A stretch of DNA of 42,579 bases from Chloracidobacterium sp. CP2_5A. Lineage in GTDB: Bacteria > Acidobacteriota > Blastocatellia > Chloracidobacteriales > Chloracidobacteriaceae. Under the pieces are notes generated by a model. The model made no database searches and was not told the origin of the DNA. It saw only the letters and a program-made list of their open reading frames with translations. Of the stretch, positions 1 to 7,601 are shown piece after piece. Location: assembly GCA_002254845.1 (NCBI GenBank), contig NKPT01000028.1, forward strand, positions 1 to 42,579, in the 5' to 3' direction. The stretch's first letter is position 1. Every line of letters begins with the position of its first letter. Made by a program: the position numbers and the translations under genes.

Positions 1-435
1 CCCGCCCCGCCGGCCCGCCCGCCCCGCGCGCCCAATCCCGTCAAGCCCACCGGCAACGCGGAAGTGGACGCCGCCATTGACGACTTTTTAGCCTACCTCG
101 ACGATCAGAAAGCTCCGCTCATCGTCAGCGACTCCCTGTCGCTCCTGCTGCGCACCGAGCCGCCGTTCGCCTTGCCGCGCGACCGGGTCGCCGAAATTGT
201 CGCCGGCTGGGCCTATAATGAAGCGAGCCGGCGCAATCGCCCGCTCAACGAAATGCTGCTGGCCGCGCTCGAAGACATCCGCCATGCCGAGCGATCGCGC
301 GTCCTCGCCGCGTTTGACCCGGAAGCGTTTTATGAAGCGTTTGTCGCCGATCTCCTGCCCTTCTGCCCGCCCGAAGAGCAGGAACTCTTTCAACTCAAGC
401 TGGGCGGCATTCGGGAGTTTTTACGCCATGCTTGA
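1..435 (+). CDS. Hypothetical protein, 5' end cut by the window edge
   Basis: The reading frame is open from the first base of the window to a TGA at 433-435, so the N-terminus is probably missing. A GTG at 64 could serve as a start, but the upstream codons are in frame and encode a Pro/Ala/Arg-rich linker, which looks like the inside of a longer protein. The visible part, about 144 residues, is mostly helical and acidic in composition (an N-terminal AAIDDFLAYLDD stretch and a C-terminal PPEEQELFQLKLGG stretch), with no transmembrane segment. I do not recognise the family. It lies 31 bases upstream of an exported protein on the same strand. Confidence that it is coding is fair; function is unknown. 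Confidence 0.6.
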   Translation, partial: PAPPARPPRAPNPVKPTGNAEVDAAIDDFLAYLDDQKAPLIVSDSLSLLLRTEPPFALPRDRVAEIVAGWAYNEASRRNRPLNEMLLAALEDIRHAERSRVLAAFDPEAFYEAFVADLLPFCPPEEQELFQLKLGGIREFLRHA

Positions 436-466
436 GAGCCCTGATCCCAGCTCGGAGGTCATCCCT

Positions 467-1210
467 ATGCAGAGCCAAGCCAACGCCGTCATGCGCCGGT
501 CGCCTCGCTTCCGCTGGAGTCGCCGCGCCGGTTGCCTCGCGTCCAGCCTTGCCCTGGGACTCGCGCTCGCCGCGAGCGCGCCGGGGCAGTCGCCCAGCGA
601 CCCGCCAACTCGCCCCCGCGCCTACGCCGCGAGCGCCGCGAGAAAAGCGACCCTGCCGGCCGGGACGCCGCTGGTCCTCGAGCTGTTGACGCCGGTGCAC
701 ACCCGCATCAACGCCCCCGGCGATGAAGTTGTCGCCCAGCTCAAGGAGTCCATCCGACTTGCCGACGGCTCGCTTGTCATCCCGCGCGGCACGGAAGTGC
801 GCGGCACGATCGCCGCCATCCATCCCGCCAAAATGCCTCAGCGCGCGGCGCGGCTTCAGATGGTTTTTGACACCATCGCGACCGACCTTGGCTACCAGCA
901 AATGGCGGCGGTTGTCGTCTCGGTGGATGATGTCGGCAATGAAGCCCGCCTCCGCGCCGACCAAACCGGCACGGTCTCCGGCGGTCGCAGCGGGCGGCGC
1001 ACCATGCAAAACGCCATCAACGGCGGCTGGCTGGGCAGCATCGGGGCCGGCGTCATCGTTCTTAGCGGCGGCAGCGGGCCGGCCGCGGCGGGAACGCTGG
1101 GCGGCGGCGCGCTAGGCGGCGTCCTTCTGACGCGGGGCAACGACATCCGCCTGCCGCAAGGCGCTATCGTTCGCTTGGCTCTCGCCAAGCCAGCCACCAT
1201 CGCTCTGTGA
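467..1210 (+). CDS. Exported hypothetical protein with VirB10/TrbI-like motif
   Basis: 247 residues. The ATG at 467 is preceded by GGAGG at 454-458 with 8 bases spacing; the frame is open further upstream but that part overlaps the previous gene and lacks such a site. Residues 1-42 look like an export signal: an Arg-rich n-region, the hydrophobic run CLASSLALGLALAASA, then a small-residue cleavage zone. After a low-complexity segment comes a beta-rich domain with the stretch LVIPRGTEVRGTI, resembling the 'IPKGTxxxGxx' strand of VirB10/TrbI-type beta-barrels. Near the C-terminus is a Gly-rich hydrophobic stretch (GWLGSIGAGVIVLSGG and following) that could insert in a membrane. There is no secretion-system context, so this is more likely a stand-alone envelope protein. 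Its stop overlaps the GTG start of the next gene by 4 bases, implying translational coupling. Confidence 0.7.
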   Translation: MQSQANAVMRRSPRFRWSRRAGCLASSLALGLALAASAPGQSPSDPPTRPRAYAASAARKATLPAGTPLVLELLTPVHTRINAPGDEVVAQLKESIRLADGSLVIPRGTEVRGTIAAIHPAKMPQRAARLQMVFDTIATDLGYQQMAAVVVSVDDVGNEARLRADQTGTVSGGRSGRRTMQNAINGGWLGSIGAGVIVLSGGSGPAAAGTLGGGALGGVLLTRGNDIRLPQGAIVRLALAKPATIAL

Positions 1211-2628
1211 AGAAATCCAAGCTGCTCGCGCCCGCCATCGAGCCAGCCGCCGGCTCCGCCCAGGCCCCCGTCGTTATGCCTCCGGTCGTCCCGCGGCGGC
1301 GGGCGCGCAACCAACGCGGCCCTTGCCGGACGACCCTGCCCAGCGGCCTGACGCTCATTGTCGAGCCGATGGCGCATGTCTGCTCCGTGGCGGTCTCGAT
1401 CTGGAACCGCGTCGGCGCGCGCCATGAGCCGGCGCGCCTCAACGGCATCAGCCACTTTGTCGAGCATATGCTTTTCAAAGGCACCGCGCGCCGCACGACG
1501 CGCCAGATCGCCATTGAGAGCGACCGCCTTGGCGGACAAATTGAAGCCGCCACGATGATGGAGGGCGTTAACTACCACATCCAAACCATTGATCATTACC
1601 TGCCCCAGGCGCTCGACCTGCTGACGGACCTGCTCGTGGCCCCGCGCTTTGACGAGACAGAGCTCCGCCGCGAGCGAATGGTGATCCTCGAGGAAATGAA
1701 AATGATCGCCGACAGCCCGGAAGAGCTGATCTTCGAGCTGTTTCTGGCCAACTTCTTCCCCAATCATGCGCTTGGTCGCCCCATCGAGGGGACGCCGCGC
1801 ACGCTGCGCCGCTTGAGCCGCGACGACCTGCGCCGCTTTCACCGGGCGGCCTACCACCCCCGGCAGATCGTCCTCTCAGTCGCCGGCCGGGTTGACGTCG
1901 ACTTGGTTCTGGAGCACTGCCGCGCAAGCTTTGACGCAAGCTTTGACGAAAGCGAGGAACTGCCGCTGGATCAATCGCTTGAGCCTTGCGTCGGCGCGCC
2001 GACATTCTGCCTTGGCCACGAGCGCGAGTTCGAGCAAGCGCACCTCCTGCTCGGCGTCCCCGCCCCGTCGCTCCAGTCGCCGCAGCGCCCGGCCTCAACC
2101 CTGCTGGCCACGCTTCTCGGCGGCGGCCTCAGCTCCCGGCTCTTTCTGCGCATCCGCGAAGAAGCCGGGCTGGCCTACGCCATCTACGCCGACGCCCTGG
2201 CGTATCAGGACGCCGGCGTTTTTCTCATTTACGCCGCCGTCGCGCCGCGCAACCTCAAGCGGGCGGTCAAGGCCATTGTCCGCGAAACGGCGCTGGTCGC
2301 GCAGGGCGACTTTACTGAGGACGAGATTGACCTCGCCAAAGCGCAGCACCTGCTCAGCCTGCATCTTGGACACGACGCCGCCGGGGTTCGCGCCAATCAG
2401 AACGGATACCAAGAAATCATTTTCGGCCAAATTTTTAGCAAGAAAACCCTCGAAAAAGAGATTAGCCAAGTCACTCGCGCCGAGCTACAGGCGCTCGCCC
2501 GCGAGATGTTCGCCGGACGGACTTTTTCCGGGCTGGCCCTCGGGCCCCTGGGACGGCATGGGCTACAGCCGGAGTGGCTTTGCATTCCAACCCATGTTTC
2601 ACGTTCAACGGCTCAAGCATTTTCTTGA
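1207..2628 (+). CDS. M16 family zinc peptidase (processing-protease-like)
   Basis: 473 residues; an insulinase/pitrilysin-superfamily M16B-type peptidase of the single-chain bacterial size. The inverted zinc motif HxxEH is visible as HFVEH at residues 83-87, and the third ligand is Glu162 or Glu163 in VILEEMKM, about 76 residues downstream as expected. The C-terminal half carries SSRLFLRIREEAGLAYAIYA, the substrate-positioning R/Y region of the family, so one chain holds both M16 halves. The first 40 residues are Pro/Arg-rich, not a convincing signal peptide, so the protein is probably cytoplasmic. The GTG start overlaps the upstream stop (GTGA). A perfect 12-bp tandem duplication at 1923-1946 adds an ASFD repeat in a surface-like acidic loop. 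The exact substrate cannot be deduced. Confidence 0.9.
   Translation: MKKSKLLAPAIEPAAGSAQAPVVMPPVVPRRRARNQRGPCRTTLPSGLTLIVEPMAHVCSVAVSIWNRVGARHEPARLNGISHFVEHMLFKGTARRTTRQIAIESDRLGGQIEAATMMEGVNYHIQTIDHYLPQALDLLTDLLVAPRFDETELRRERMVILEEMKMIADSPEELIFELFLANFFPNHALGRPIEGTPRTLRRLSRDDLRRFHRAAYHPRQIVLSVAGRVDVDLVLEHCRASFDASFDESEELPLDQSLEPCVGAPTFCLGHEREFEQAHLLLGVPAPSLQSPQRPASTLLATLLGGGLSSRLFLRIREEAGLAYAIYADALAYQDAGVFLIYAAVAPRNLKRAVKAIVRETALVAQGDFTEDEIDLAKAQHLLSLHLGHDAAGVRANQNGYQEIIFGQIFSKKTLEKEISQVTRAELQALAREMFAGRTFSGLALGPLGRHGLQPEWLCIPTHVSRSTAQAFS
1923..1946 (+). repeat. 12-bp perfect tandem duplication inside the M16 gene
   Basis: The unit CGCAAGCTTTGA occurs twice back to back. It is in frame and inserts four residues (ASFD ASFD), so the reading frame is kept. 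One of a family of similar short duplications across the window. Confidence 0.9.
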
Positions 2629-2644
2629 AAAGTTCTAAAAACCC

Positions 2645-3436
2645 ATGCGGTTTAGCATTCTTGCCAGCGGCAGCGCGGGAAACGCCACCCTTATCGAGAC
2701 CGCGCGGACGGCCGTCCTGATTGACGCCGGGCTTTCCGCCCGCGCGCTCGCGCAGCGCATGACCGACGTGGGCTTCAACCCGGCGCGCCTCGCCGCTATC
2801 GCCATTACCCACGAACACGCCGACCACGTCGGCGGGCTTTCAGCGCTGGCGCGGCGACTTGACGTTCCGGTCTTTATCGCGTCGGCGACCCGCCGCCAGC
2901 TCCGTCTAAAGGACAAAGACGCCGCCGCCATTCGCTGGGCCGACCCGCTCGTCGCCGAACAGCCGACGGTCATCGGCGACCTGACCCTCACGCCGATCGC
3001 CGCCCCCCACGACGCCGCCGAGCCGTTTGTCTTCACGGCGACCGCGGCCGGCGTCAAGCTCGCGGTCGTCACCGACCTTGGCTATATCCCGGCCCATCTG
3101 GCCGCCCGCTTGTCCGGCTGCCACGCCCTTGTGCTCGAGGCTAATCACGACCGCGATATGCTGCGCGCCGGCGCCTATCCTTGGGAACTCAAGCAGCGCA
3201 TCGCCAGCCGCAGCGGCCACCTCTCGAATGACGAAATGGCGCGCTTCCTGCGCGAGGACTTCGATGGCCTAGCCGCTCACATCGTCCTCGCCCATCTCAG
3301 TCAACAGAACAACCACCCGGAGCTGGCCCGCCTGGCCGCGCTTCAAGCCTTGCGCGCGCGCCATCCGCAGCGCGACTGGACATCGATCGTCACGGTCGCC
3401 CCGGCCACCGGTCTTGGTCAGTGGCGCGCGCTATAG
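2645..3436 (+). CDS. walJ: Metallo-beta-lactamase-fold hydrolase, WalJ/YycJ-like
   Basis: 263 residues, the normal size for the YycJ/WalJ group. The protein opens with FSILASGSAGNATLIE, typical of the group, followed by the zinc motif THEHADHVGG (His56, His58, Asp60, His61). Further metal-site features follow: an APHDAAEP stretch, the characteristic LEANHD, and SGHLSN with LAHLSQQNNHPE. These are dinuclear-metal phosphodiesterases; WalJ members have been linked to DNA metabolism and, in Firmicutes, to the WalKR regulon, but no walKR genes are present here. The gene lies 16 bases after the M16 peptidase and its stop is 2 bases before the start of the thioesterase. No clear Shine-Dalgarno site is seen. 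Family assignment is strong; the biological role is inferred. Confidence 0.85.
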   Translation: MRFSILASGSAGNATLIETARTAVLIDAGLSARALAQRMTDVGFNPARLAAIAITHEHADHVGGLSALARRLDVPVFIASATRRQLRLKDKDAAAIRWADPLVAEQPTVIGDLTLTPIAAPHDAAEPFVFTATAAGVKLAVVTDLGYIPAHLAARLSGCHALVLEANHDRDMLRAGAYPWELKQRIASRSGHLSNDEMARFLREDFDGLAAHIVLAHLSQQNNHPELARLAALQALRARHPQRDWTSIVTVAPATGLGQWRAL

Positions 3437-3438
3437 CT

Positions 3439-3897
3439 ATGTCTCGCTCCGACTTCCCTTTCGCCCATTCGCTGCGCGTCCGCTGGGCCGAAACGGACGC
3501 GCAGGGCATCGTTTTCAACGGTCACTACTTGACGTATTTTGACGTTGGCGTGACGGAATACTGGCGGGCGGCCGGGCTGCGCTACCCGGCATCGTTCACG
3601 ACCGCCGAAACCGATCTCTTTCTCGTCAAGGCGACGGTCGAGTACCATGCGCCAGCCTATTTTGACGACTGGCTTGACATTGGCGTCCGCTGCGCCCGGC
3701 TGGGGCGCTCCAGCATGAGCTACGCCTTGGCGATCTTCCGTCAGGAGACTCGCCTCGCCAGCGGCGAGCTGATCTATGTCAACGCCAATCCGCGAGCCAG
3801 AACCGCCCAGGCGCTCCCCGAAGCCGTCCGAGCGCGCCTGACCGAGTTTGAATCAAGCTTCGCAAGCCCTGCCAAAGCCATGATGCCCAAGCCATGA
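3439..3897 (+). CDS. Acyl-CoA thioesterase, 4HBT/YbgC-like hotdog fold
   Basis: 152 residues from the ATG at 3439; a GTG at 3421 in the same frame would overlap the preceding gene and was not chosen. The signature RWAETDAQGIVFNGHY (residues 15-30) matches the 4-hydroxybenzoyl-CoA thioesterase motif, with Asp20 as the expected catalytic aspartate. The following YLTYFDVGVTEYWRAAG helix is the central 'sausage' of the hotdog fold. The family hydrolyses acyl-CoA thioesters in the cytoplasm, usually as a tetramer. The substrate is not predictable. The stop codon overlaps the purB start by 4 bases (ATGA), and this junction sits inside a short direct repeat. Confidence 0.85.
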   Translation: MSRSDFPFAHSLRVRWAETDAQGIVFNGHYLTYFDVGVTEYWRAAGLRYPASFTTAETDLFLVKATVEYHAPAYFDDWLDIGVRCARLGRSSMSYALAIFRQETRLASGELIYVNANPRARTAQALPEAVRARLTEFESSFASPAKAMMPKP

Positions 3898-3898
3898 T
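3875..3898 (+). repeat. 10-bp direct repeat spanning thioesterase stop and purB start
   Basis: AAGCCATGAT occurs at 3875-3884 and again at 3889-3898, period 14. The second copy contains both the purB ATG (3894) and the thioesterase TGA (3895-3897). The first copy carries an out-of-register ATGA as well, so the overlap junction appears to have been duplicated. Confidence 0.75.
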
Positions 3899-5240
3899 CA
3901 AGCGTTACGCCCTGCCCGAAATGACCGACCTGTGGAGCGACGAGCGTCGTTTCAAAGCCTGGCTCGCCGTCGAGCTGGCCGTCTGCGAGGTTCAGGCCGA
4001 GATGGGCGTCATTCCCGCCGCCGCGCTGGACGAGATTCGCGCCAAGGCGCGGTTCACCGTCGAGCGCATCGCCGAGATTGAGCAGACCACGCGCCACGAC
4101 GTCATCGCCTTTACGACGGCGCTGGCCGAAAGCATTGGCTCCGCGGCCCGTTACGTCCACTTCGGACTCACTTCGTCCGATGTCGTGGACACGGCCAACG
4201 CCATCCTCATGCGCGACGCCTGCGACCTTCTACTGCGCCGCCTTGACGCTTTCGCCGCGGCCATCCGGAGGCGAGCTCACGAACACCAGGACACCGTCAT
4301 GATCGGCCGGACGCACGGCGTTCACGCCGAGCCGACCACGTTTGGGCTGGTTCTGGCGCTTTATTACGCTGACGCGCAGCGCAACCGGCGGCGACTAGAA
4401 CAGGCGCGCCAAACCGTCGCCGTTGGCAAAATCTCCGGCGCGGTTGGCACCTTCGCCCACCTTGACCCGGAAGTTGAAGCGCGGGTCTGCGCCCGGCTGG
4501 GCCTCCAGCCCGCGCCCATCTCCACCCAGGTCATTCAACGCGACCGGCATGCGGAACTCCTGACCGCGCTGGCGCTCATCGGCGCGGGCATCGAGAAGCT
4601 GGCGCTGGAAGTTCGCCACCTGCAACGCACGGAGGTACGCGAGGCGCGGGAATCGTTCGGCGCGGGGCAGAAGGGCTCCTCGGCCATGCCCCACAAGCGG
4701 AATCCCATTGTCTCCGAGCAACTCTGCGGGCTGGCGCGCGTCCTGCGGTCAAATGCGCAGGCGGCCCTGGAAAACATTGCCCTCTGGCACGAGCGCGATA
4801 TCTCCCACTCAAGCGTCGAGCGCATTATCCTGCCGGATAGCTGCATCGTGACCGACTACATGCTAGACAAGGCGACGCAACTGGTTGACGGCTTGGCGGT
4901 GGACGCCGACCGCATGCGCGCCAACCTCGAAAGCTTGCGGGGCGTGACCTTTTCCGGCACGCTCCTGCTGGAGATGACGCGGCGCGGACTCGACCGGGAG
5001 GCGGCCTACGCCATCGTGCAGCGGCTGGCCCTGCGCGCCTGGGACGAGGGCGAGGACTTTATAGCTCTGGCCAGCCAGGATGCGGAAGTGCAAAGCCTCA
5101 TCGCGCCGGATGAGCTGGCTCAACTCTTTGACCTCAGGCATCAGTTGCGCAACGTGAGCGCCATTTTCAAGCGCGTCTTCGCGGCGCCGGATGCCGCCGG
5201 CTTACCCGCGCCGGAAGTTGGCGCGGCGGAACTTTTCTAA
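3894..5240 (+). CDS. purB: Adenylosuccinate lyase
   Basis: 448 residues, the usual length for the PurB branch of the fumarase/aspartase superfamily. The superfamily signature GSSAMPHKRNP is present with the catalytic serine as Ser263, and GRTHGVHAEP supplies the catalytic histidine region (His141). HFGLTSSDVVDTA is the conserved substrate-binding stretch. The enzyme acts twice in purine synthesis: it releases fumarate from SAICAR, and it converts adenylosuccinate to AMP. The ATG overlaps the thioesterase stop, so translation is likely coupled. No other purine gene is next to it. Identification is very secure. Confidence 0.96.
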   Translation: MIKRYALPEMTDLWSDERRFKAWLAVELAVCEVQAEMGVIPAAALDEIRAKARFTVERIAEIEQTTRHDVIAFTTALAESIGSAARYVHFGLTSSDVVDTANAILMRDACDLLLRRLDAFAAAIRRRAHEHQDTVMIGRTHGVHAEPTTFGLVLALYYADAQRNRRRLEQARQTVAVGKISGAVGTFAHLDPEVEARVCARLGLQPAPISTQVIQRDRHAELLTALALIGAGIEKLALEVRHLQRTEVREARESFGAGQKGSSAMPHKRNPIVSEQLCGLARVLRSNAQAALENIALWHERDISHSSVERIILPDSCIVTDYMLDKATQLVDGLAVDADRMRANLESLRGVTFSGTLLLEMTRRGLDREAAYAIVQRLALRAWDEGEDFIALASQDAEVQSLIAPDELAQLFDLRHQLRNVSAIFKRVFAAPDAAGLPAPEVGAAELF

Positions 5241-5325
5241 CCGCGCATCGTTCGACAGGGACGACCAGGACTGAGCCGCCAGTCGCTATAACCACTTGTC
5301 TAGCCATTCGCATGGAGCTACGCCT

Positions 5326-6858
5326 ATGATTCATTATCAGACGCTTGCCAATTCAAGCGCCGCTCGCGCCTCCCTCCGCCGGCTCCGCCAACGCGCCATT
5401 CATATCCAAGCTTGGCTCGCCGTCACCCTGCTTGCCCTCGCCGCCCTCCTCGGCGGCGTCGGCGGCAGCGTCGTCGCCCGCTTCCTATCGCCGCCCGCGC
5501 CGCCGCCGCCGCCGCTTAGCGCCCGCGCGAGCGAAGCTCTTCCGGCCGCCGGCTTTTCCGCGGTCGTCAAGTCCACCCTCCCGGCCGTCGTCAACATCTC
5601 CACCACCCGCGCCACCCGCGGGCAAGTTGACGCCGGCTTCGACCTGCCCTTTTTCCCCGATATTTTCGGCCCCGCGCCGCGCCGCCAGCCGGTCAATAGT
5701 CTTGGCTCCGGGGTGATCGTCAGCGCGGACGGCTACATTCTCACGAACCACCACGTCATCGACGGGGCCAACGACATCAAGGCGACGCTCGCCGACGGGC
5801 GCCGCCTCAAGGCTAGGCTCGTCGGGACCGACCCTAAGACGGATATCGCGGTGCTCAAGGTTGACGAGGCCAACCTGCCCGCCATTCCGCTTGGCGATTC
5901 CAGCCAAGTCGAAGTCGGCGACTTCGCGCTGGCCATTGGCAATCCCTTTGATCTCGGACAAACTGTCACCTTTGGCATCGTGAGCGCCATTGGGCGCGGC
6001 AACCTTGGCATCGAAGCCTACGAGGACTTCATTCAAACGGACGCCGCCATCAACCCGGGCAACTCCGGCGGCGCGCTCGTCAACCTGCAGGGAAAACTCA
6101 TCGGCATCAACACCGCTATCCTTTCGCGTGGCGCGCAGGGCAATCAGGGCATCGGCTTCGCCGTTCCCGCCAACATGGCGCGGATGGTCATGGAGCAGCT
6201 CATCAAGAACGGGCGGGTCGTCCGAGGCTACCTGGGCGTCACGCTGCAAGACCTCAACGAAGCCCTCGCCAAGCAGTTTGGCGTCGCGGGCAACCAGGGC
6301 GTCGTCATCACGGATGTCCTGCCCGACAGCCCCGCCGCCAAAGGCGGGCTCCAGCCCGGCGACGTGATTTTGGAGCTCAACGGGAAGCCGGTCCGCGACC
6401 TTCGCTCGCTTCGCCTGACAGTGGCCCAAACGCCCCCTGGCGCGACGGTCAAGCTTAGGGTTCTCCGCGACAAAGCGGCGCGCGACATCAGCGCCAAGCT
6501 CGACGAGCTGCCCGACGATCAGCCCCTGGCCGCCAACCGCGACCAGAGCGAGGCGCCGCCGGCGAGCAGTCCAGCCGGGAGCGCGCTGCCAGGCGTCGCG
6601 GTCGGCGAGCTGTCGCCGGCGCTCCGCAGCCGGCTCAACCTGTCGAGCGGCGTCATTGTCCGCGGCATACAGCCGAACAGCGCGGCGGCCGAAGCCGGAC
6701 TCCAGCGCGACGACATCATCCTGCAAGTCAATCAGCAGCCCGTCCTGAGCCCGGCCGGGTTTGACGCGGCAATTCGTCAAAGCCGCGGCGAAGCCCTGCT
6801 GCGCATCTATCGCGGCGGCGCGAACCTGTTTTTGGTCGTGCCGACTAAAGGCGACTAA
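5326..6858 (+). CDS. htrA: HtrA/Deg-family serine protease with two PDZ domains
   Basis: 510 residues from the ATG at 5326, chosen because GGAG (5314-5317) lies 8 bases upstream; a TTG at 5296 is possible but lacks a site. Residues about 30-55 (WLAVTLLALAALLGG) form a signal anchor, followed by a Pro-rich linker, so the protease faces the periplasm. The chymotrypsin-like triad is His143 (TNHHVIDGA), Asp173 (KTDIAVLK) and Ser247 (NPGNSGGALVN). A first PDZ domain follows (around 300-400, with RGYLGVTLQDL), and a second near the C-terminus (around 425-505, GVIVRGIQPNSAAAEAG). Such DegP/DegQ-type enzymes degrade or refold misfolded envelope proteins. It is preceded by 85 bases of spacer and followed by a repeat-rich non-coding stretch. 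Confidence 0.94.
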   Translation: MIHYQTLANSSAARASLRRLRQRAIHIQAWLAVTLLALAALLGGVGGSVVARFLSPPAPPPPPLSARASEALPAAGFSAVVKSTLPAVVNISTTRATRGQVDAGFDLPFFPDIFGPAPRRQPVNSLGSGVIVSADGYILTNHHVIDGANDIKATLADGRRLKARLVGTDPKTDIAVLKVDEANLPAIPLGDSSQVEVGDFALAIGNPFDLGQTVTFGIVSAIGRGNLGIEAYEDFIQTDAAINPGNSGGALVNLQGKLIGINTAILSRGAQGNQGIGFAVPANMARMVMEQLIKNGRVVRGYLGVTLQDLNEALAKQFGVAGNQGVVITDVLPDSPAAKGGLQPGDVILELNGKPVRDLRSLRLTVAQTPPGATVKLRVLRDKAARDISAKLDELPDDQPLAANRDQSEAPPASSPAGSALPGVAVGELSPALRSRLNLSSGVIVRGIQPNSAAAEAGLQRDDIILQVNQQPVLSPAGFDAAIRQSRGEALLRIYRGGANLFLVVPTKGD

Positions 6859-7245
6859 GCGCGTCCTTAATCGCTGGCAAGAGGGCGGCAAGCGATGCCC
6901 CGGGAGGCGGCTTGCCGCTCTTCACTTTTCAAACTACCCTACCCCTCAGGCCTCCGCCTGACGCCCGCGCAGGGCGCGGCAGGGAAAGCAGCGAGGCGGG
7001 AAAATGACGCCTTTCGCCCATTGCCGGGTCGCCTGACTCATCCGCCAAGCGGACGAGCGCTGAGCGCTTTTCAAATACAGCAGCGACCCGGATGGGCGCT
7101 TGACGGCAAAGGCGAGGCGCTTCGCGCCTCCCGGTCCCGCGCCAAAGCCGAGCGCCTAGGACAAGCAACGCGGCGACAGCGCGCCGCCGCGCTCAGCCCC
7201 CATCCGCCCCCCCAGGAAAACCTCAGCCAATTCCGCATACCAAGC
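6859..7245. other. 387-base non-coding region rich in inverted repeats
   Basis: An open frame crosses this stretch in line with the following cytochrome, but its composition and lack of recognisable protein features argue against coding. It holds several hairpins: a 13-bp stem at 6879-6893/6910-6922, GAGGCGC-TTC-GCGCCTC at 7114-7130, and a small AGCGC-TGA-GCGCT hairpin at 7056-7068 followed by TTTT. I see no convincing promoter. Confidence 0.55.
6879..6922 (+). terminator. Inverted repeat downstream of htrA, possible terminator
   Basis: The left arm AAGAGGGCGGCAAGC (6879-6893) pairs with GCTTGCCGCTCTT (6910-6922) over 13 bp, with a small bulge and a 16-base loop. It starts 20 bases after the htrA stop. 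The run after it (TCACTTTTC) is only weakly T-rich, so it may instead protect the mRNA 3' end. Confidence 0.4.
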
Positions 7246-7560
7246 ATGGCTTTCCGCTTCCAAAGACGCGACGCATTCTTCGCCCTTGTCGTAATCCTGG
7301 TCATTGGCGGGCTGGCCTACCTTTCCAGCACCGGCAAGCGCCCGCGCCCGGTCGCCGCGGTCTGCGACACTTCGCGTCAAAAGCCGGAACTGCCGGTCCG
7401 CGAGCGACGCGGGCAGTGCTTGAGCTGTCATGATCCCAGTCAGGGGTCGGCCGTCAGACACCGCCTCCAGCCTACGCATCCGCAAAAGTGGCTGGATGAA
7501 AAATTCGCTTGCACTGGCTGCCATGTCATCGGTAAACCCACGGTTGCCAGAACGCGCTAG
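7246..7560 (+). CDS. Small membrane-anchored dihaem c-type cytochrome
   Basis: 104 residues from the ATG at 7246; the frame is open upstream but only this start places a signal anchor at the N-terminus (residues 10-27, [18 protein letters not shown]). Two CxxCH haem c attachment motifs are present: CLSCH at 58-62 and CTGCH at 89-93. His72 and His78 between the motifs are candidate distal ligands, which would give two bis-His haems as in NapB/NrfH-like electron carriers. No known family is recognised beyond the motifs. It would be a periplasm-facing electron shuttle tethered to the membrane. Neighbours (HtrA, an aldehyde dehydrogenase) do not reveal a redox partner. No good ribosome site is visible. 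It is predicted coding because both haem motifs and the anchor occur in one short frame. Confidence 0.75.
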   Translation: MAFRFQRRDAFFALVVILVIGGLAYLSSTGKRPRPVAAVCDTSRQKPELPVRERRGQCLSCHDPSQGSAVRHRLQPTHPQKWLDEKFACTGCHVIGKPTVARTR

Positions 7561-7601
7561 CGCGAGCGTCATTTCCCCTTCAGCGAGGATTCCCGACTTC
7601 C

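Noticed and set aside
892-1857. 321-residue minus-strand frame opposite the exported protein and the M16 gene
   Set aside because: Antisense shadow of two genes with clear family features; the translation has no domain pattern.
5485-6891. 468-residue open frame on the minus strand opposite htrA
   Set aside because: It mirrors a strongly supported protease gene; high GC leaves long antisense frames open. No recognisable motifs.
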